From contig OZ025806.1 in the NCBI GenBank assembly GCA_964019425.1, forward strand, positions 367,374-431,373: 64,000 bases of DNA. The letters run 5' to 3'. Origin of the DNA: Flectonema sp. DT1601 (lineage: Eukaryota > Euglenozoa > Diplonemea > Diplonemida > Diplonemidae). Shown here in pieces: positions 10,221 through 22,734 of this stretch. The first letter of the stretch is position 1; each line of letters begins with the position of its first letter. The notes under the pieces are model-generated. The model worked only from the letters and a program-made list of their open reading frames with translations, was not told the origin of the DNA and did not search any database. The position numbers and the translations under genes are program-made.

Positions 10221-11683
10221 GAGTTGAATTTACCAGGTGAGATTTGGACTGTTAGCTTTTGGCTAAGGCCCTCCCTGAAGAGCAAGAACAAAAAAACTAC
10301 TCACACCTGAAGAAAACATACACAAAGAACACACTGTAAGCTGTGTGTGTATTTTGTGTTTGTCACAACAGGAGAGAAAAGAAAGAATGTCAAGGTTGGT
10401 CACCTTGCCTATCAACGCACAACATTGGTGGTCTCTACTAGACCCTGAGTGATCCCACTGGATCTCTCATCGTTGTGTGAAGTTATAAAATCAAAGGTAA
10501 ACTATGAACTTCAAATGACTTAGCTTGTTATTATAATGCCACAGGCAAACCCTGCATTCAGCAACTATCCAGCAGTGCTTGGAAGTCCTGATCTTCTTCT
10601 AAAAAAAAGAAAGAAAAACAAAACTGTAGCTGGGATCACTCAGGATCAACAGACTACCAATGCTACCTGTTGTACTTGCTCACTATGGGGGGTGATGCCA
10701 AACACCCAGAAGTACTAAACTGCTTTCCTTCTTGCTGCTTGCAGTTGAGTTCCAGCAGTTACGACGCTGTACGAATGTGTGCAACTACCGTCTCATCGAC
10801 AAGAATCCATGAAAGAAGCTTGCCTGTCCGGCATCTTCAGTATTCGCCACATGTATCTGTGATGTTGACAGACGTAATGGGTGGATCCCTGGGGCCTTCA
10901 ATATCATCGTAACTTCCTTCTGGCGCTCATAAAGTCCGAAGCTGAGAAGCGAACAACAATGAGAGGAATTATTGAAATAGATTCTCACATTGGAGATAAG
11001 AGACATGTCAGGTGTATTGAGAAGATACATCTAATCCATCCTGGTGACTATATCATGACTCTGGATTATAAAGAAAAGGACTTCTAATGACAGAAGGGCC
11101 AAATTCCCCTTTCTATCAACAGGGGAAATAGTCTGCTTGGATGTGTACTACATGAGCAGTTTGGAACTGAGGTTCAGTGTGGCCATAACAACTTCCTACT
11201 CTCACACATCAACCAGAATGCGATAGTAACGTATCCGGTTATGAATAAGTTCTTCTTGATGTCTGAGAATGATAAGATGATTCACTATTGGGCTGATGCT
11301 GGTAGGCACCTTGAGAACACAACCGTCATCAGCCTGTTCTGTAAAATGGGTTAATCAGCTTGGGTTAACTTTTTCCCTAGTCGGCATGGCAAGTCCGAAT
11401 GTGATCAACACTTTGGCAATATCACATCTGTGCTGACACTCGAATCTAAATCGCAGGAAATCTGGGCCTTCAAGAAAAGCAAAATTTCAAACATAATTTC
11501 TACCAGTGCTACACAGCTTACAAGGCAAATGTTACTAGAAACAGTCAAAAAAGTGAAATTTTTAAACTGGTGGACAGTAAAAGGGTGCCCCAGTACCGGA
11601 TTTGAGTTTTTTGGATACTATTTTCGTGGGGTGGTGGGCTCGGATTGGGTGTTAGGTGCCCACGGGATAGCCTGGTAAAAATT
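10221..11683. other. unassigned, no recognisable gene
   Basis: About 1.4 kb of moderate-GC sequence with only short interrupted frames on both strands. It looks like decayed transposon or gene sequence. I recognise no domain. It abuts the poly-G left edge of the large inverted repeat. Confidence 0.45.
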
Positions 11684-13650
11684 GGGGGGGGGGGGGGGGG
11701 GGTAGGGGGGGGTACAAGCATCGATTTTACGGAGATTTTGGGCACTTTCGGTTTTTTTCCGGAGAACAAGTTTTTTGTGCACCCAAATTATGAAAACTGC
11801 AACATATACCCCAAAAATGGGGATTGCGATCCAAAGAAACAGTTCTTCGGCACTTTAGAGCAAGTCTTTGAAAAATCTCAAAAAGTGTGGACCGTGTGGT
11901 ACCTGAGGGGGGTGAAAACAAGGGGTGTGTTAGGAGGGCTCACAAAAATTACAAGTAATTCCGTGCATTGAGCAATCCATAACCAGGGTTTCCCTCCGAG
12001 TTGAGTGGGGGATGAAAAGGGAACCCAGTTTTTATTTTTATCGACCTGATTTGAACCTTAATAATATGCTACACGAGACCCGGCGTGTTAATTCCCCCTT
12101 GTCCGATGTTTAGGCTACTGGCCTTCTCTTGAGCATCTCATGTGCTCAGCTTTCGAAATTCGTCCCGAAGCTGTGCTTCTTTCTGTACAAGATAGACAGA
12201 GGACCAATCCTTGGATGCAGACGGCAGATTAGCATTAGACCTTGCTGTCTAGAGGTCTTCCCTGTGAGGACGGGGTGGTACGTTCAGCCCCTGTAGCGCC
12301 TCCTGTTGTGCTTGTTCTTGCCAATCTGAAGAGGGTCGGTGGTCCTACGTTGATGTGGTAGCCTTTGGAAGTCCGTGTGCCTCTGGAATATGTTGTACGT
12401 TATCAGTAGGGCAACATTCACGCCACTGGTTCCATCAGTTGACCAAGAACTATCAACAACACTGAATAACCTCCCCATCCCTTGAGGGGTGCAGGATGAC
12501 AACGAACACAACGGTTGTTAGCTTCATCCCACGAGCACGACAGGCACTAGAGGAAGTATCATGCTGCAGCAATGTGACGGAGGGTGAGGAGGAAGCTGCT
12601 GCTTCAAGAAGTCAGGTCACCGACAGATCACCTGAATCCATCAACAAGTCGGACTGTCCTTCGAGATATAGTTGGTGACTTCGACCCGCTTCCCTTCTGT
12701 CTGCGCACCTGCGACAGCTTCAACTATGTCACTCACTCAGGACTTTGTTGGATGTCTCTGCGGCGATCCCTTCTTGCCGCAATATCTGCAGTGTTGTTAC
12801 GACTCCAAGACTCCAGGAGTATATCTCCCTCGTTTGGGTACAGTTGCAAGCGGGTGTGTCTTTCGTACTTCTCCTTATGCTGCATATACTAGAGTGTCTT
12901 GTATGCCCTGCTGGTGAGTATGGTTGGGTCTTAAGTGATGCCTTGAACGGCTTTTTGGATAGGGCATGTTGCCCTATGTCGCTGCTGCTTATCTATGGCA
13001 CTGCTATTTGACGCACTACCACTACAGCTGTCTTCAGGATTATCCCTGTTTGGGGTACTGACGTGGCGCTTTCTCCATTCTGTGAGCCTTCTGTGATCAC
13101 GATTCAGATACTGGACGTTTCTTGACCCCTTTCTCACGCGTATCTTACTTCTGACTGTCCAAGTGTTGTTGCGTGACTTCAGAGATGCCTCGGGTGGTGT
13201 TTTCATGCACTCTGGGATCAATGCTCTCCTCCGCAGAATGACTTTGTGAGCTGCCCTGCAGAACGTTGTTTTCCGCTGCGTTATCCTGCCCATGAGCCTC
13301 GTGGCCTCAAGCATGGCCGAGCGAGAGCGCTGTTCTTTTTCGTGGCGTGTTCTTGAGGCGGAAACTGATACGTAAATGGTATATTAGCAAACTGCGCATA
13401 CAGGGGCACACCAAGACTCGCCTCTTCTCATTGTAAAAAAAAATTATTTGAAGGTGCATTTCACAGGCCTCAAAATTGGACCCCCAGGTACCACACGGTC
13501 CACACTTTTTGAGATTTTTCATTCCTTTGCCGAAATCAGCCAAATCGAGGTTTTTTCGGCCCCGAAATCACATTTTTGGGGGTTCTGATGGGGTCCTGGG
13601 TATTTTTTGCCCCCGGGAAGGTTATATTTACCAAAATTCGGAAAAAGTAC
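11684..13650 (+). repeat. left arm of a 2 x 1.97-kb inverted repeat
   Basis: The arm starts in a G-run followed by GGTACAAGCATCGATTTTACG and ends at GAAAAAGTAC. Its reverse complement is the right arm (13681-15645), and matching frames on opposite strands differ at only about 5-6 of 75 residues. The arm's own two ends are also related: TCAAAAAGTGTGGACCGTGT with GGTACC near 11878 reappears inverted near 13490. Each arm therefore looks like a TIR element in its own right. No known protein domain is recognisable inside. Confidence 0.85.
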
Positions 13651-13680
13651 CCCTAGGGGGGGGTACAAGCTGTCGATAAA
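13651..13680. other. central loop of the inverted repeat
   Basis: A 30-bp centre, CCCTAGGGGGGGG followed by TACAAGCTGTCGATAAA. The CCCTAGGG/TACAAGC motif also marks the outer ends of both arms, so the centre contains a terminus-like sequence shared by the two arms. Confidence 0.7.
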
Positions 13681-15645
13681 GTACTTTTTCCGAATTTTGG
13701 TAAATATAACCTTCCCGGGGGCAAAAAATACCCAGGACCCCATCAGAACCCCCAAAAATGTGATTTCGGGGCCGAAAAAACCTCGATTTGGCTGATTTCG
13801 GCAAAGGAATGAAAAATCTCAAAAAGTGTGGACCGTGTGGTACCTGGGGGTCCAATTTTGAGGCCTGTGAAATGCACCTTCAAATAATTTTTTTTTACAA
13901 TGAGAAGAGGTGAGTCTTGGTGTGTCCCTGTGCACGCAGTGTGCTAATATACCATTTCCGTATCAGTTTCCGCTTCAAGAACACGCCACGAAAAAGAGTA
14001 GCACTCTCGAGCGGCCATGCTTGAGGCCACGAGGCTCACGGGCAGGATAACGCAGCGGAAAACGACGTTCTGCAGGGCAGCTCACAAAGTCATTCTGCGG
14101 AGGAGAGCATTGATCCCGGAGTGCATGAAAACACCTCCCGAGGCATCCCTGAAGTCACTCAACAGCACTTGGACAGTCAGAAACAGGATACGCGTGAGAA
14201 AGGGGTTCAAAAAACGTCCAGTATCTGCATCGTGATCACAGAAGGCTCAGAGAATAGAGAAAGCGCCACGTCTGTACCCCAAACAGGGATAAGCCTCAAG
14301 ACAGCTGTAGTGGTAGTGCCTCAAATAGTAGTGCCATAGATAAGCAGCAGCGACATAGGGCAACATGCTCCATCCAAAAAGCCGTTCAAGGTATCACTTA
14401 AGACCCAACCATGCTCACTAGCAGGGCATACAAGACACTCCAGTACATGCAGCATACGAAGAAGTACGGAAGACACATCCGCTTGCAACTGTACCCAAAC
14501 GAGGGGGATATACTCCTGGAGTCTTGGAGTCGTAACAACACTGCAGATATTGCGGCAAGAAGGGATCGGCGCAGAGACATCCAACTAAGTCCTGAGTGAG
14601 TGACATAGTTGAAGCTGTCGCAGGTGCGCAGACAGAAGGGAAGCGGGTCGAAGTCACCAATTATATCTCGAAGGACAGTCCGACTTGTTAATGGATTCAC
14701 AGGTGATCTGTCGGTGACCTGACTTCTTGAAGCAGCAGCTTCCTCCTCACCCTCCGTCACATCGCTGCAGCATGATACTTCCTCTAGTGCCCGTCGTGCT
14801 CGTGGGATGAAGCTAACAACCGTTGTGTTCGTTGTCATCCTGCACCCCTCAAGGGATGGGGAGGTTATTCAGTGTTGTTGATAGTTCTTGGTCAACTGAC
14901 AGAACCGGTGGCGTGAATGCTGCCCTACTGATAATGTACAACATATTCCAGAGGCACATGGGCTTCCAAAGGCTACCACATCAACGCAGGACCACCGACC
15001 CTCTTCAGATTGGCAAGAACAAGCACAACAGGAGGCGCTACAGGGGCTGAACGTACCACCCCGTCCTCACGGGGAAGACCTCTAGACAGCAAGGTCTAAT
15101 GCAAATCTGCCATCTGCATCCAAGAATTGGTCCTCCGTCTATCTTGTACAGAAAGAAGCACAGCTTGGGGCCAAATTTCGAAAGCTGAGCACATGGGATG
15201 TTCAAGAGAAGGCCAGTAGCCTAAGCATCGAAGATGGGGGAATTAACAAGCCCGGTCTGGTGGAGCATATTATTAAGGTTCAAATCAGGCCGATAAAAAT
15301 AAAAATTGGGTTCCCATTTCATTCCCCACTCAACTCAGAGGGAAACCCTGGTTATGGATTGCTCAATGCACGGAATTACTTGTAATTTTTGTGAGCCCTC
15401 CTAACACACCCCTTGTTTTCACCCCCCTCAGGTACCACACGGTCCACACTTTTTGAGATTTTTCAAAGACTTGTTCTAAAGTGCCGAAGAACTGTTTCTT
15501 TGGATCGCAATCCCCATTTTTGGGGTATATGTTGCAGTTTTCATAATTTGGGTGCCCAAAAAACTTGTTCTCCGGAAAAAAACCGAAAGTGCCCAAAATC
15601 TCCGTAAAATCGATGCTTGTACCCCCCCCTAGGGGGGGGGGGGGG
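13681..15645 (-). repeat. right arm of the 2 x 1.97-kb inverted repeat
   Basis: Reverse complement of the left arm, ending CGATGCTTGTACCCCCCCCTA and a G-run. Arm lengths agree within a few bases (about 1967 and 1965). Scattered substitutions and a few small indels separate the arms, so the duplication is not brand new. Interrupted frames such as the one starting MLEATRLTGRITQRKTTF at 14017 (+) mirror those of the left arm and match nothing I know. Confidence 0.85.
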
Positions 15646-15689
15646 TTTCTGCACATCCTCATATTCTTTTTTATTTATTTATTTTTAAA

Positions 15690-15742
15690 AAAGAAAACAA
15701 TCAGTTTAGCGTCTTGACCAGGACGGAAAATAGAAATTAATC
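15690..15742 (+). repeat. isolated satellite fragment
   Basis: AACAATCAGTTTAGCGTC, TTGACCAGGACGG and AAAATAGAAATTAATC mark half a satellite unit. It joins directly onto the DIRS-like fossil. Confidence 0.8.
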
Positions 15743-17700
15743 ACTGCTATCTCTTGCATTGTCGCGGCATGTATGTCGAGGAGTTGATGATTCAATTCAA
15801 TGACCTTGAGAACTCCATAGCACAGAGCATACATTTCCTTCACGTAAATATCGTATCTCTGAGGATTCACAAAGGAACCCCAAAATTCCTCTAAAGAAGC
15901 CAACAAGACAACTCCCCAACCAGAACCACTAGCATCGGTGGCGATTCTTATCACCTTGCGTTCTAGATCGATCACCCATGATGCCCATTCGTTTTTGAAG
16001 AGCGCAGAGAACTGCACTTCAATGTACTTCGCGATTGGTTCAACAGATGTCAATTCAGTCCACGGACGTCCCAGGGCTGCAGTACGTGACATCCAAGTAA
16101 GAATGGGGCGCAGAAATCTCATCGGACCGCCAAGAGCATAGAAACTCCACACCAAAATCCCACAAATCTTCCATGCGACACGAATCGGAATAGGCTTTTC
16201 CAACAATGAAGTAATTGCAATCAGCTTCTGAGTCCACTCGGAACGACAACGTATATGTTTACGTTCGAGGTCCCATTCAATCCCAAACGCAGTCAGTTTC
16301 GTACCCACAGGATCAACATCCCCAAGTACAACTCGATACCTCTGGCAGAGTAATCTAAATTTAAGTCCAACTTCTTCAAGCTGACCCTTTTCATCAGACA
16401 CAAAGACAACATTATCCATCCAAACCAGAAACCGAACAGACAGACCCGAAGTTGCAACTTCTGCGAGTTTCTCAGCAAACCTTTGACTGCGGGGTGCACT
16501 TGAATCCCATAGGCGCTCGTTTCATACGTAACAGACGATTACCAACTTGAAATCCAAAGATGTTTCTTATCTCCGTAGGAAGTAGAAATTGAAAGTAAAA
16601 CGATTTAAAATCAAACTGTGAAATCCACTCAGAGCTCATTATCGTGTTGCGAATAGTCTGATATGAAGGCAAAGCACACTTGGGAATGACGACACCGTCC
16701 AGTGCTTTATTGACCCCTTTTGGGTTCAAAATAAAACGAAGAGCTCCAGGTTGTTTCTTTTTGACACAGAAGGCACCACTCAGAATACGGCTTTTACACG
16801 AATGTGGAATCAATTCAGCAATGTCAAGGTCAATTAAGCGTTGAACATGAGGCTCTAGTAGTTTGTTCGGAGGACCCATTGCACCTTTTTTTAAGGATGT
16901 GATGTGCCCACCAACGTCTAAAATCCATTTAAAATTGTCTTTGCACTCTGGATAGTCGTGCAGAAATGAATCTAAATCAATATGAGTCAGAGGTGATGAA
17001 GCGATCTCACCTTCATAACAAGCCCTCCTTGCACGCGGAACGCCTGCTTCATCCAGCCATTCGGAAAAAGAGTCTGCATATCCGTAATCATCCATCGCAC
17101 ATTCGAGTGAAGACATCCCTCTAGGCCAGATATCCACGTTCAAATCTTCTGCAGCAGGTCTGTCGGCTGTAGGGAGTTCTTCGTGCCCTTCCTGGTCTCG
17201 TGAGGAATGTATTTGAGCGTAGACACGTCGGACTTGTGCCGAGCCAAGGTCTGAGCTGCGTCCTGTCCTATCTTTGTCGCAACAAAACCTAGTGCGGAAT
17301 GTCTGACATAATGTGAGGTCGTCGCGATACGCCTCTTCAAAAACGCGTTGTAGTTGGATAGTGTCAAACCTGGAAAGATTTGGCTGTCGCCCTGCAGTGT
17401 AGTCAGCCAACGTCTCAGAATCTGGAAAAATGGACCGGTCGTATTGATCAATAGACCCTGTCCTTGGGCCCTGATGTCCGTCTTTCCCGCTATAAGAGTG
17501 ATCAACGTCTGATTCCCTTTGATTGTACGAATGTGATGAACGCAAAGAAGTTCGAGATCCCGAAACCGACAAGCAAGCATCCACTGACACGCTAATGTAA
17601 CTTTTAGCCTCACCAGGGTAGTCGAGTTGTCGAAAACCACACTTGTCGTCTCTCCCACTCGCGTGACTCGCGAAGCAGAAATCGTCGGTACGCATCCTGC
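15743..17700 (-). mobile_element. DIRS-like tyrosine-recombinase retroelement fossil
   Basis: Minus-strand remains of a DIRS-type element. The parts seen are a tyrosine-recombinase C-terminal region (HYVRHSALGFVA and LARHKSDVSTLKY: the Arg, His-x-x-Arg and Tyr pattern) and, overlapping in another frame as is usual for this family, a reverse transcriptase followed by an RNase H region (ATDASGSGWGVV). It is broken, with roughly two to three interruptions, and no terminal repeats are seen. The family's characteristic repeats may have been lost to the satellite on one side and the LINE fragment on the other. Moderately old. Confidence 0.7.
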
Positions 17701-17986
17701 TCTGCAAATGCAGACCAGTTATGCGTGCTCTGCGGAAGGGTAAACCCCACCTTGAGGCATGTTCTGACCGGATGCCCTGTTGCACTCAACCAGGGACGTT
17801 ATACTTGGAGACATGACAGTGTCCTCAAGAGAATTATACTCTTCTTGGAAGAGTTACTAAAAAAGTACAACCAGAGGAAGTTGTACTTACCTCCACCATC
17901 AAAGGCTTTTTTGAAACCAGGAGAAGAAAAGGCCACAGCAAGACAACCACGCGAGATGATCTGGAGATCAAATCGTCTAATGTGAA
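17700..17986 (+). pseudogene. 3' end of a non-LTR retrotransposon ORF
   Basis: The frame ends at a TGA at 17984-17986. It encodes CVLCGRVNPTLRHVLTGCPV followed by NQGRYTWRHDSVLKRI, the Cys-Cys-His-Cys motif plus RY..RHD.VL block found at the C-terminus of many non-LTR reverse transcriptases. The remaining RT is absent, so this is a 5'-truncated copy. It runs opposite to the DIRS-like fossil next to it and differs from the C-terminus of the LINE at 39431-43348. Confidence 0.7.
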
Positions 17987-18278
17987 CGCTGACGTTCGAA
18001 TTGCCCCGACCTTCGATTAAATTTCCTTTCCAAAAGGGGCTATTGCCCTTTACCCTTTATTTGCCCTTTATTTACATTAAATCCCCTTTATTTCCCTTTT
18101 AAAAGGATGAAGACATGATTATTTGTTTGTGTGTGATATCTGTCGCTATTTATAGCTATTACCAACTAAAGGGTGAAGAGAAAGCACTACCTTTTGATAC
18201 TAATTAAGCGATAAATTACTTTTATGTTTGAACCATTATAACAAACAGGGAGCGAACAACAAAAAAAAAAAAAAATAA
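17987..18278. other. 3' tail of LINE fragment and E1 upstream region
   Basis: Contains the repeated TGCCCTTTATT/CCCTTTATTT tail of the LINE fragment (about 18045-18105). The ~170 bp before the E1 start codon follow, ending in a run of A before ATG. No promoter element is identifiable with confidence. Confidence 0.5.
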
Positions 18279-21200
18279 ATGGAAGTAGATGGTCAGGAAG
18301 GGTTTGATGAGCAGCTGTACAATAGGCAAACGTATGCAATCGGGGCTGATGCACAGAAGCGATTGGGGAAAACGGATGTTCTCTTATGTGGAATGACTGG
18401 ACTTGGATTAGAGATAGCAAAGAACATCATTCTAACAGGAGTTCGATCTGTTACTTTATTTGATCCAGATAATGTTAAGTGGAATGACTTGTCATCTGCA
18501 TTCTACTTTACAGAAGACGATGTGGGTTCGAACAGAGTTGACAGTTGTGTTTCAAAACTACAAGAATTAAATAAATACGTAAGAGTATCAAAATTAGACA
18601 AATCGACCCTCACACATGACGATATCCGAGACTGGAAGGGTGCATCTGTTGCCCAAGACAGTGAATCTCAGCAGGTAATAGTCTATATTGATCACCCAAC
18701 AAGTCAATTGAAGGAAGTAAACAGTTTTTGCAGAGAAAATGGAGTTAAATTTATTTCATCAGAATCAAGAGGTTTGGCTGGTTGTATATTCGTTGATGAC
18801 GGACCAGAACACACAGTCTTTGATGTTGATGGTGAAGAGGTAAAGTCATTATTAGTAACTGGAATCACTTCGGATTCTTCAACACCAACTGTTACCATTC
18901 AAGATAATGCACGACATGACTTATCTGATGGTGACGCCGTGATGTTCACAGACCTGCCTGATCTGCCTGCACTTCACAATGATACTGTTGAAGTTTCTAA
19001 CCCAATCGTGTTTCGTGTTAAGGTAAAAAGTCCAATCTGCTTTATTCTGTACACTGAAGGTTCTGATGGAAATCTCATCCCATTCGACACCTCATCGATG
19101 CGCTACAGCAGAGGTGGATACGTCACGCAGGTTAAACTACCAAAGAAGATGAAGTTCGACCCCTTAGAACAATCTCTCTGTCATCCAGAATTTCTTATTA
19201 CTGATTTTGCGAAGATGGACGCACCAGGAACGTTGCACTTGCTGTTCTTGGCATTGCATGAGTTTGAAAAATTACACGGACACCTACCTGCGGCTCACAA
19301 CTCTACTCACGCTGACGAGGTATTACAACTTGCTAAGACATTTCACAGCGGGTTATCATCGTTGTCTTTTGACGATGACTTGATTGTGAAATTGGCAGCA
19401 GTTTCAAGTGGAAACATCAATCCAATGGCTGCTATCTTAGGAGGGTTTACAGCACACGAAGTGCTGAAGGCTGCTTCCGGTAAGTTCACTCCGATTCATC
19501 AGTGGTTTTATTTCGATGCGAGGGAATTGTTGATGAGCCCATCCCCAGCACCAGAGACTTGTCAACCACAATGCAATCGCTATGATGGATCAGTCGCAAT
19601 TTTCGGAAGTGAATTTCAAAAACGAATTTCGACATCAAAATTATTTGTTGTTGGTAGTGGAGCTTTAGGATGTGAATTTCTGAAAAATTTTTCCATGATG
19701 GGAGTAGGAACCGACAGCGGTGGTGTAGTGGTAACTGACATGGACGGCATAGAGAAAAGTAATCTCTCAAGGCAATTCTTATTCAGAACCAAAGATATTG
19801 GGAGCTTGAAGTCTGAGGTCGCAGCGGCAGCAGCAAATGCTATGAACCCAGACATGAAAATCAAGCACTTAACTGAGAAAGTTGCTCCAGAAACTGAGCA
19901 CATCTTCAACGATGATTTCTGGGAATCGTTAGATGTCGTTGTAAACGCTCTTGATAACGTAATTGCGAGGCTTTTCGTAGATGCACAGTGTGTCCATTAC
20001 AGAAAACCTCTTTTAGAATCAGGTACCTTAGGAAGTAAAGGAAATGTTCAGGTAGTTGTCCCACACATAACTGAGTCATACGGAACTAAAAGAGATCCTC
20101 CAGAACAATCTATTCCACACTGTACGTTGAAGAATTTCCCAAACGCTATTGAACACACCATTCAGTGGGCACGTGATTCTTTTGAGGGATTATTTACAAA
20201 TGTTCCAAGGGATGTGAATTGCTACATCAACGATCAAAACTTTCTTAACCAATTAGAAGCAGAAGCAAACACTAGACAAGCGACTCTCAATGGAATCCGA
20301 CATGCGATGATTGTTGAGCGTCCTAAGTCTTTCCAAGATTGTATTGGATGGGCTCGTAGAAAGTTCGATGCTTTCTTTACAAATGAAATCCTTCAGTTGC
20401 TCCACAACTTCCCTCTTGATAGAAGAAGTAATGAAGGTGAATTGTTTTGGAGTGGTCCGAAGCGTCCCCCACAGGCTATTATGGTATGACTTTTTATAAT
20501 TGTTAAGTGGGGGTGAATGACCTACAACAACAATAATACACAGTTCGACCCTAACGACCAAGTGCACGCATCATTCGTTGCATCCTGCGCCAACTTGCAG
20601 GCTGCTATTTACAGCATTGACGGATCCAGAGACATTGCCTCGGTATGATATTTTATAAAAAACCCATAGTGTTGAGGAAAAAAAAAGAAAAAAGAAAAAG
20701 AGAAATAAAAAACCTCAATAACAACAACAGATTGCTGACTATGCTGCTAAGGTGCAGGTTGACCCATTTATGCCAAAGAAAGTACATATCCAAACGGAAG
20801 AGAATGAGAAGGTACAGGAAGATACCGCAGCTGAGATGACTGCTGAGGAGATCATCGCTCTACTTCCTCAGAGGGAGGGTCAGCAGGTGTTGAATGAAGT
20901 TGAATTTGAGAAAGATGATGACTCAAATCACCACATCGACTTCATCACCGCATGTTCTAATTTGAGAGCTAGGAATTTCAAAATTCCTGAAGCGAACAGA
21001 AGCAAAACCAAGCAAATTGCAGGCAAAATCATACCAGCCATGGTCACCACAACTGCTCTTGTAACTGGACTCGTTGGCATCGAATTGCTAAAGGTTTTGA
21101 GAGGCGATAAGACGATTGAAGCCTACAAAAGTGCATTTCTTAACCTGGCTATTCCGTTTCTTACTCTAAGCGAACCTGGTGAGGTTCCGAAAAATAAGTA

Positions 21201-21658
21201 TGGGCCGGAATCGAACCCAAGACATTGGACGCTTTGGGACCGTTTTGACATTGATGTTGGCAGAGACATAACACTGAAGGAACTTATCCAGTGGTTCGAA
21301 GACAACCATCAGCTTGAGATCAATATGGTTTGTTTTACTTTTTTGTTTATTTTATGATAAAACTGGAATAATGAAGTAGTTGTCAGTTATCTGTTTTAAA
21401 ATTTTCAATTCCACTGCCGTTGCAAGCAAAAAAATAAAATAAAACCAGATGTCAGCGGGCACTAGTATGATATACAGCTTTTTCAGTAAGAAAGCTGAGG
21501 TAAGAAGAAGGATGGCTATGAAAATGTCTGAATTAGTACGTGAGATTTCAAAACAAGAATTCACTGACAGTCAAAAGTACATCCCCATGGAGGTTTCAGC
21601 AGAGTACGAAGGGGAAGATGCGGAGGTTCCTTCCGTTAGATATCGATTTCGTTTTTAA
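18279..21658 (+). CDS. UBA1: ubiquitin-activating enzyme E1 (4 exons)
   Basis: Activates ubiquitin by ATP-dependent adenylation and thioester formation, the first step of ubiquitin conjugation. Proposed exons are 18279-20483, 20544-20642, 20731-21327 and 21449-21658, all phase 0, giving ~1036 aa, the usual E1 length. Two ThiF-type repeats are visible: a first nucleotide-binding-like loop (LLCGMTGLGLE) and the active adenylation site (FVVGSGALGCEF). The catalytic cysteine is Cys615 in PHCTLKNFPNAIEH. Exon 3 carries the second half of the adenylation domain (TTTALVTGLVGIELLK). Exon 4 carries the ubiquitin-fold domain (MIYSFFSKKAEV and EDAEVPSVRYRFRF). AATAAA overlaps the stop codon and may be the polyadenylation signal. 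Introns end in CAG after A-rich tracts (ACACAG, CAACAACAG, ACCAG). Function is certain; splice sites are inferred from frame and homology. Confidence 0.95.
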
Positions 21659-22734
21659 ATAAAAAGGTGCAATTTCCACCCCACCCTCCCCTCTGCTTTT
21701 TCTTTTTCCTGCTTCCCTTTCCTTTTTGACGTTTGTTTCATAAAACTAAGAGGTGACAATATAGAACAGTCTTGTCGTGCTATTTTCAACAGCACCAGCG
21801 AAATGATTCGTACCGTTAAAAAAATAAAGAGTAAACCCTAATCCATTCCCCTCCCTTTTCTCTTAAGTGTAATTTGTTATCTAGCATTTTAACTACTATT
21901 TTGAGATGAAACTAAATCTTCTGTCACACTTTAACTTTGTTACTTTTCTTTGCATTGTCAAAATATCCCCCCCCCCACAATCACCATGGTAGTCTAATTA
22001 CATTCTTTGGCTAGCTCGCTCTTGACTACACAGGTGAACTGTAATGCATTCAAAAAAAAAAAAGAAAAAAGAGAGAAAACCCAGTGTTTTTTCCCTCTTC
22101 TACGGTTTGTGCAAGCTAACCTACAAACTGTTTATATCGTGAGTGCGTTATTACTTACAACACGGAAAAAAAAAAAAAAAAAAAAACAAATAGTGCGGAA
22201 GTCCATACAGGTTTGATCAGTGGTTACCTGTACACAAATATTTCCTTTCACACATGTGTTGAAGAGAGAACTTTTTTCTTTTTTTTCAAGCTCGCAATTA
22301 AAAAAAAAAAAAAAAGAAAAGCACCTCCTTGTTGTCCCTTCTCTTTTCCCCCCTCTTTCACATTAGAAGTCTTTTATTAAAAAAACAAAAAAACAAAACA
22401 AAAAAAAATGAATTAAAATATATTTCTATTATTGTTATTATTGGCATCGTAGGGTCTTCTCTGTCGTACTTGTTTTAATATTTGTTAACTGTTTGTTACA
22501 GGATTACTTTGATAAGTTGCATTTTTTAGCACATGGAAAGCTCGTAAGCTGACCTTTATGGAAGCCACTGATAGTTTCCTTTTGAGGTTTGTTAAAAAGT
22601 ACTGTAAAAAAGAAAGGGGAATACTTATCGTGAGGGGGAAAAAAAAAAAAAAAATTGTGAATTTAATTCATTCTATTCCAACTTTTGTTTTTTATTTCAG
22701 GAAATTTTTAACTGGAGGAGCAAATGATATCAAA
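21659..22734. other. intergenic region, possible 5' exon of the next gene
   Basis: E1 3' flank and A/T-rich sequence. Near its end, ATG at 22558 opens a short frame that could splice from TTGAG/GTTTGT (22587) to the TTTTATTTCAG acceptor at 22700 and remain in frame with the FkbM-like gene. Whether this is coding or 5' UTR cannot be decided from sequence alone. Confidence 0.45.

Noticed and set aside
12284-14838. Frames in the large inverted-repeat arms as genes
   Set aside because: They are short, occur on both arms with interruptions and match no family I recognise.
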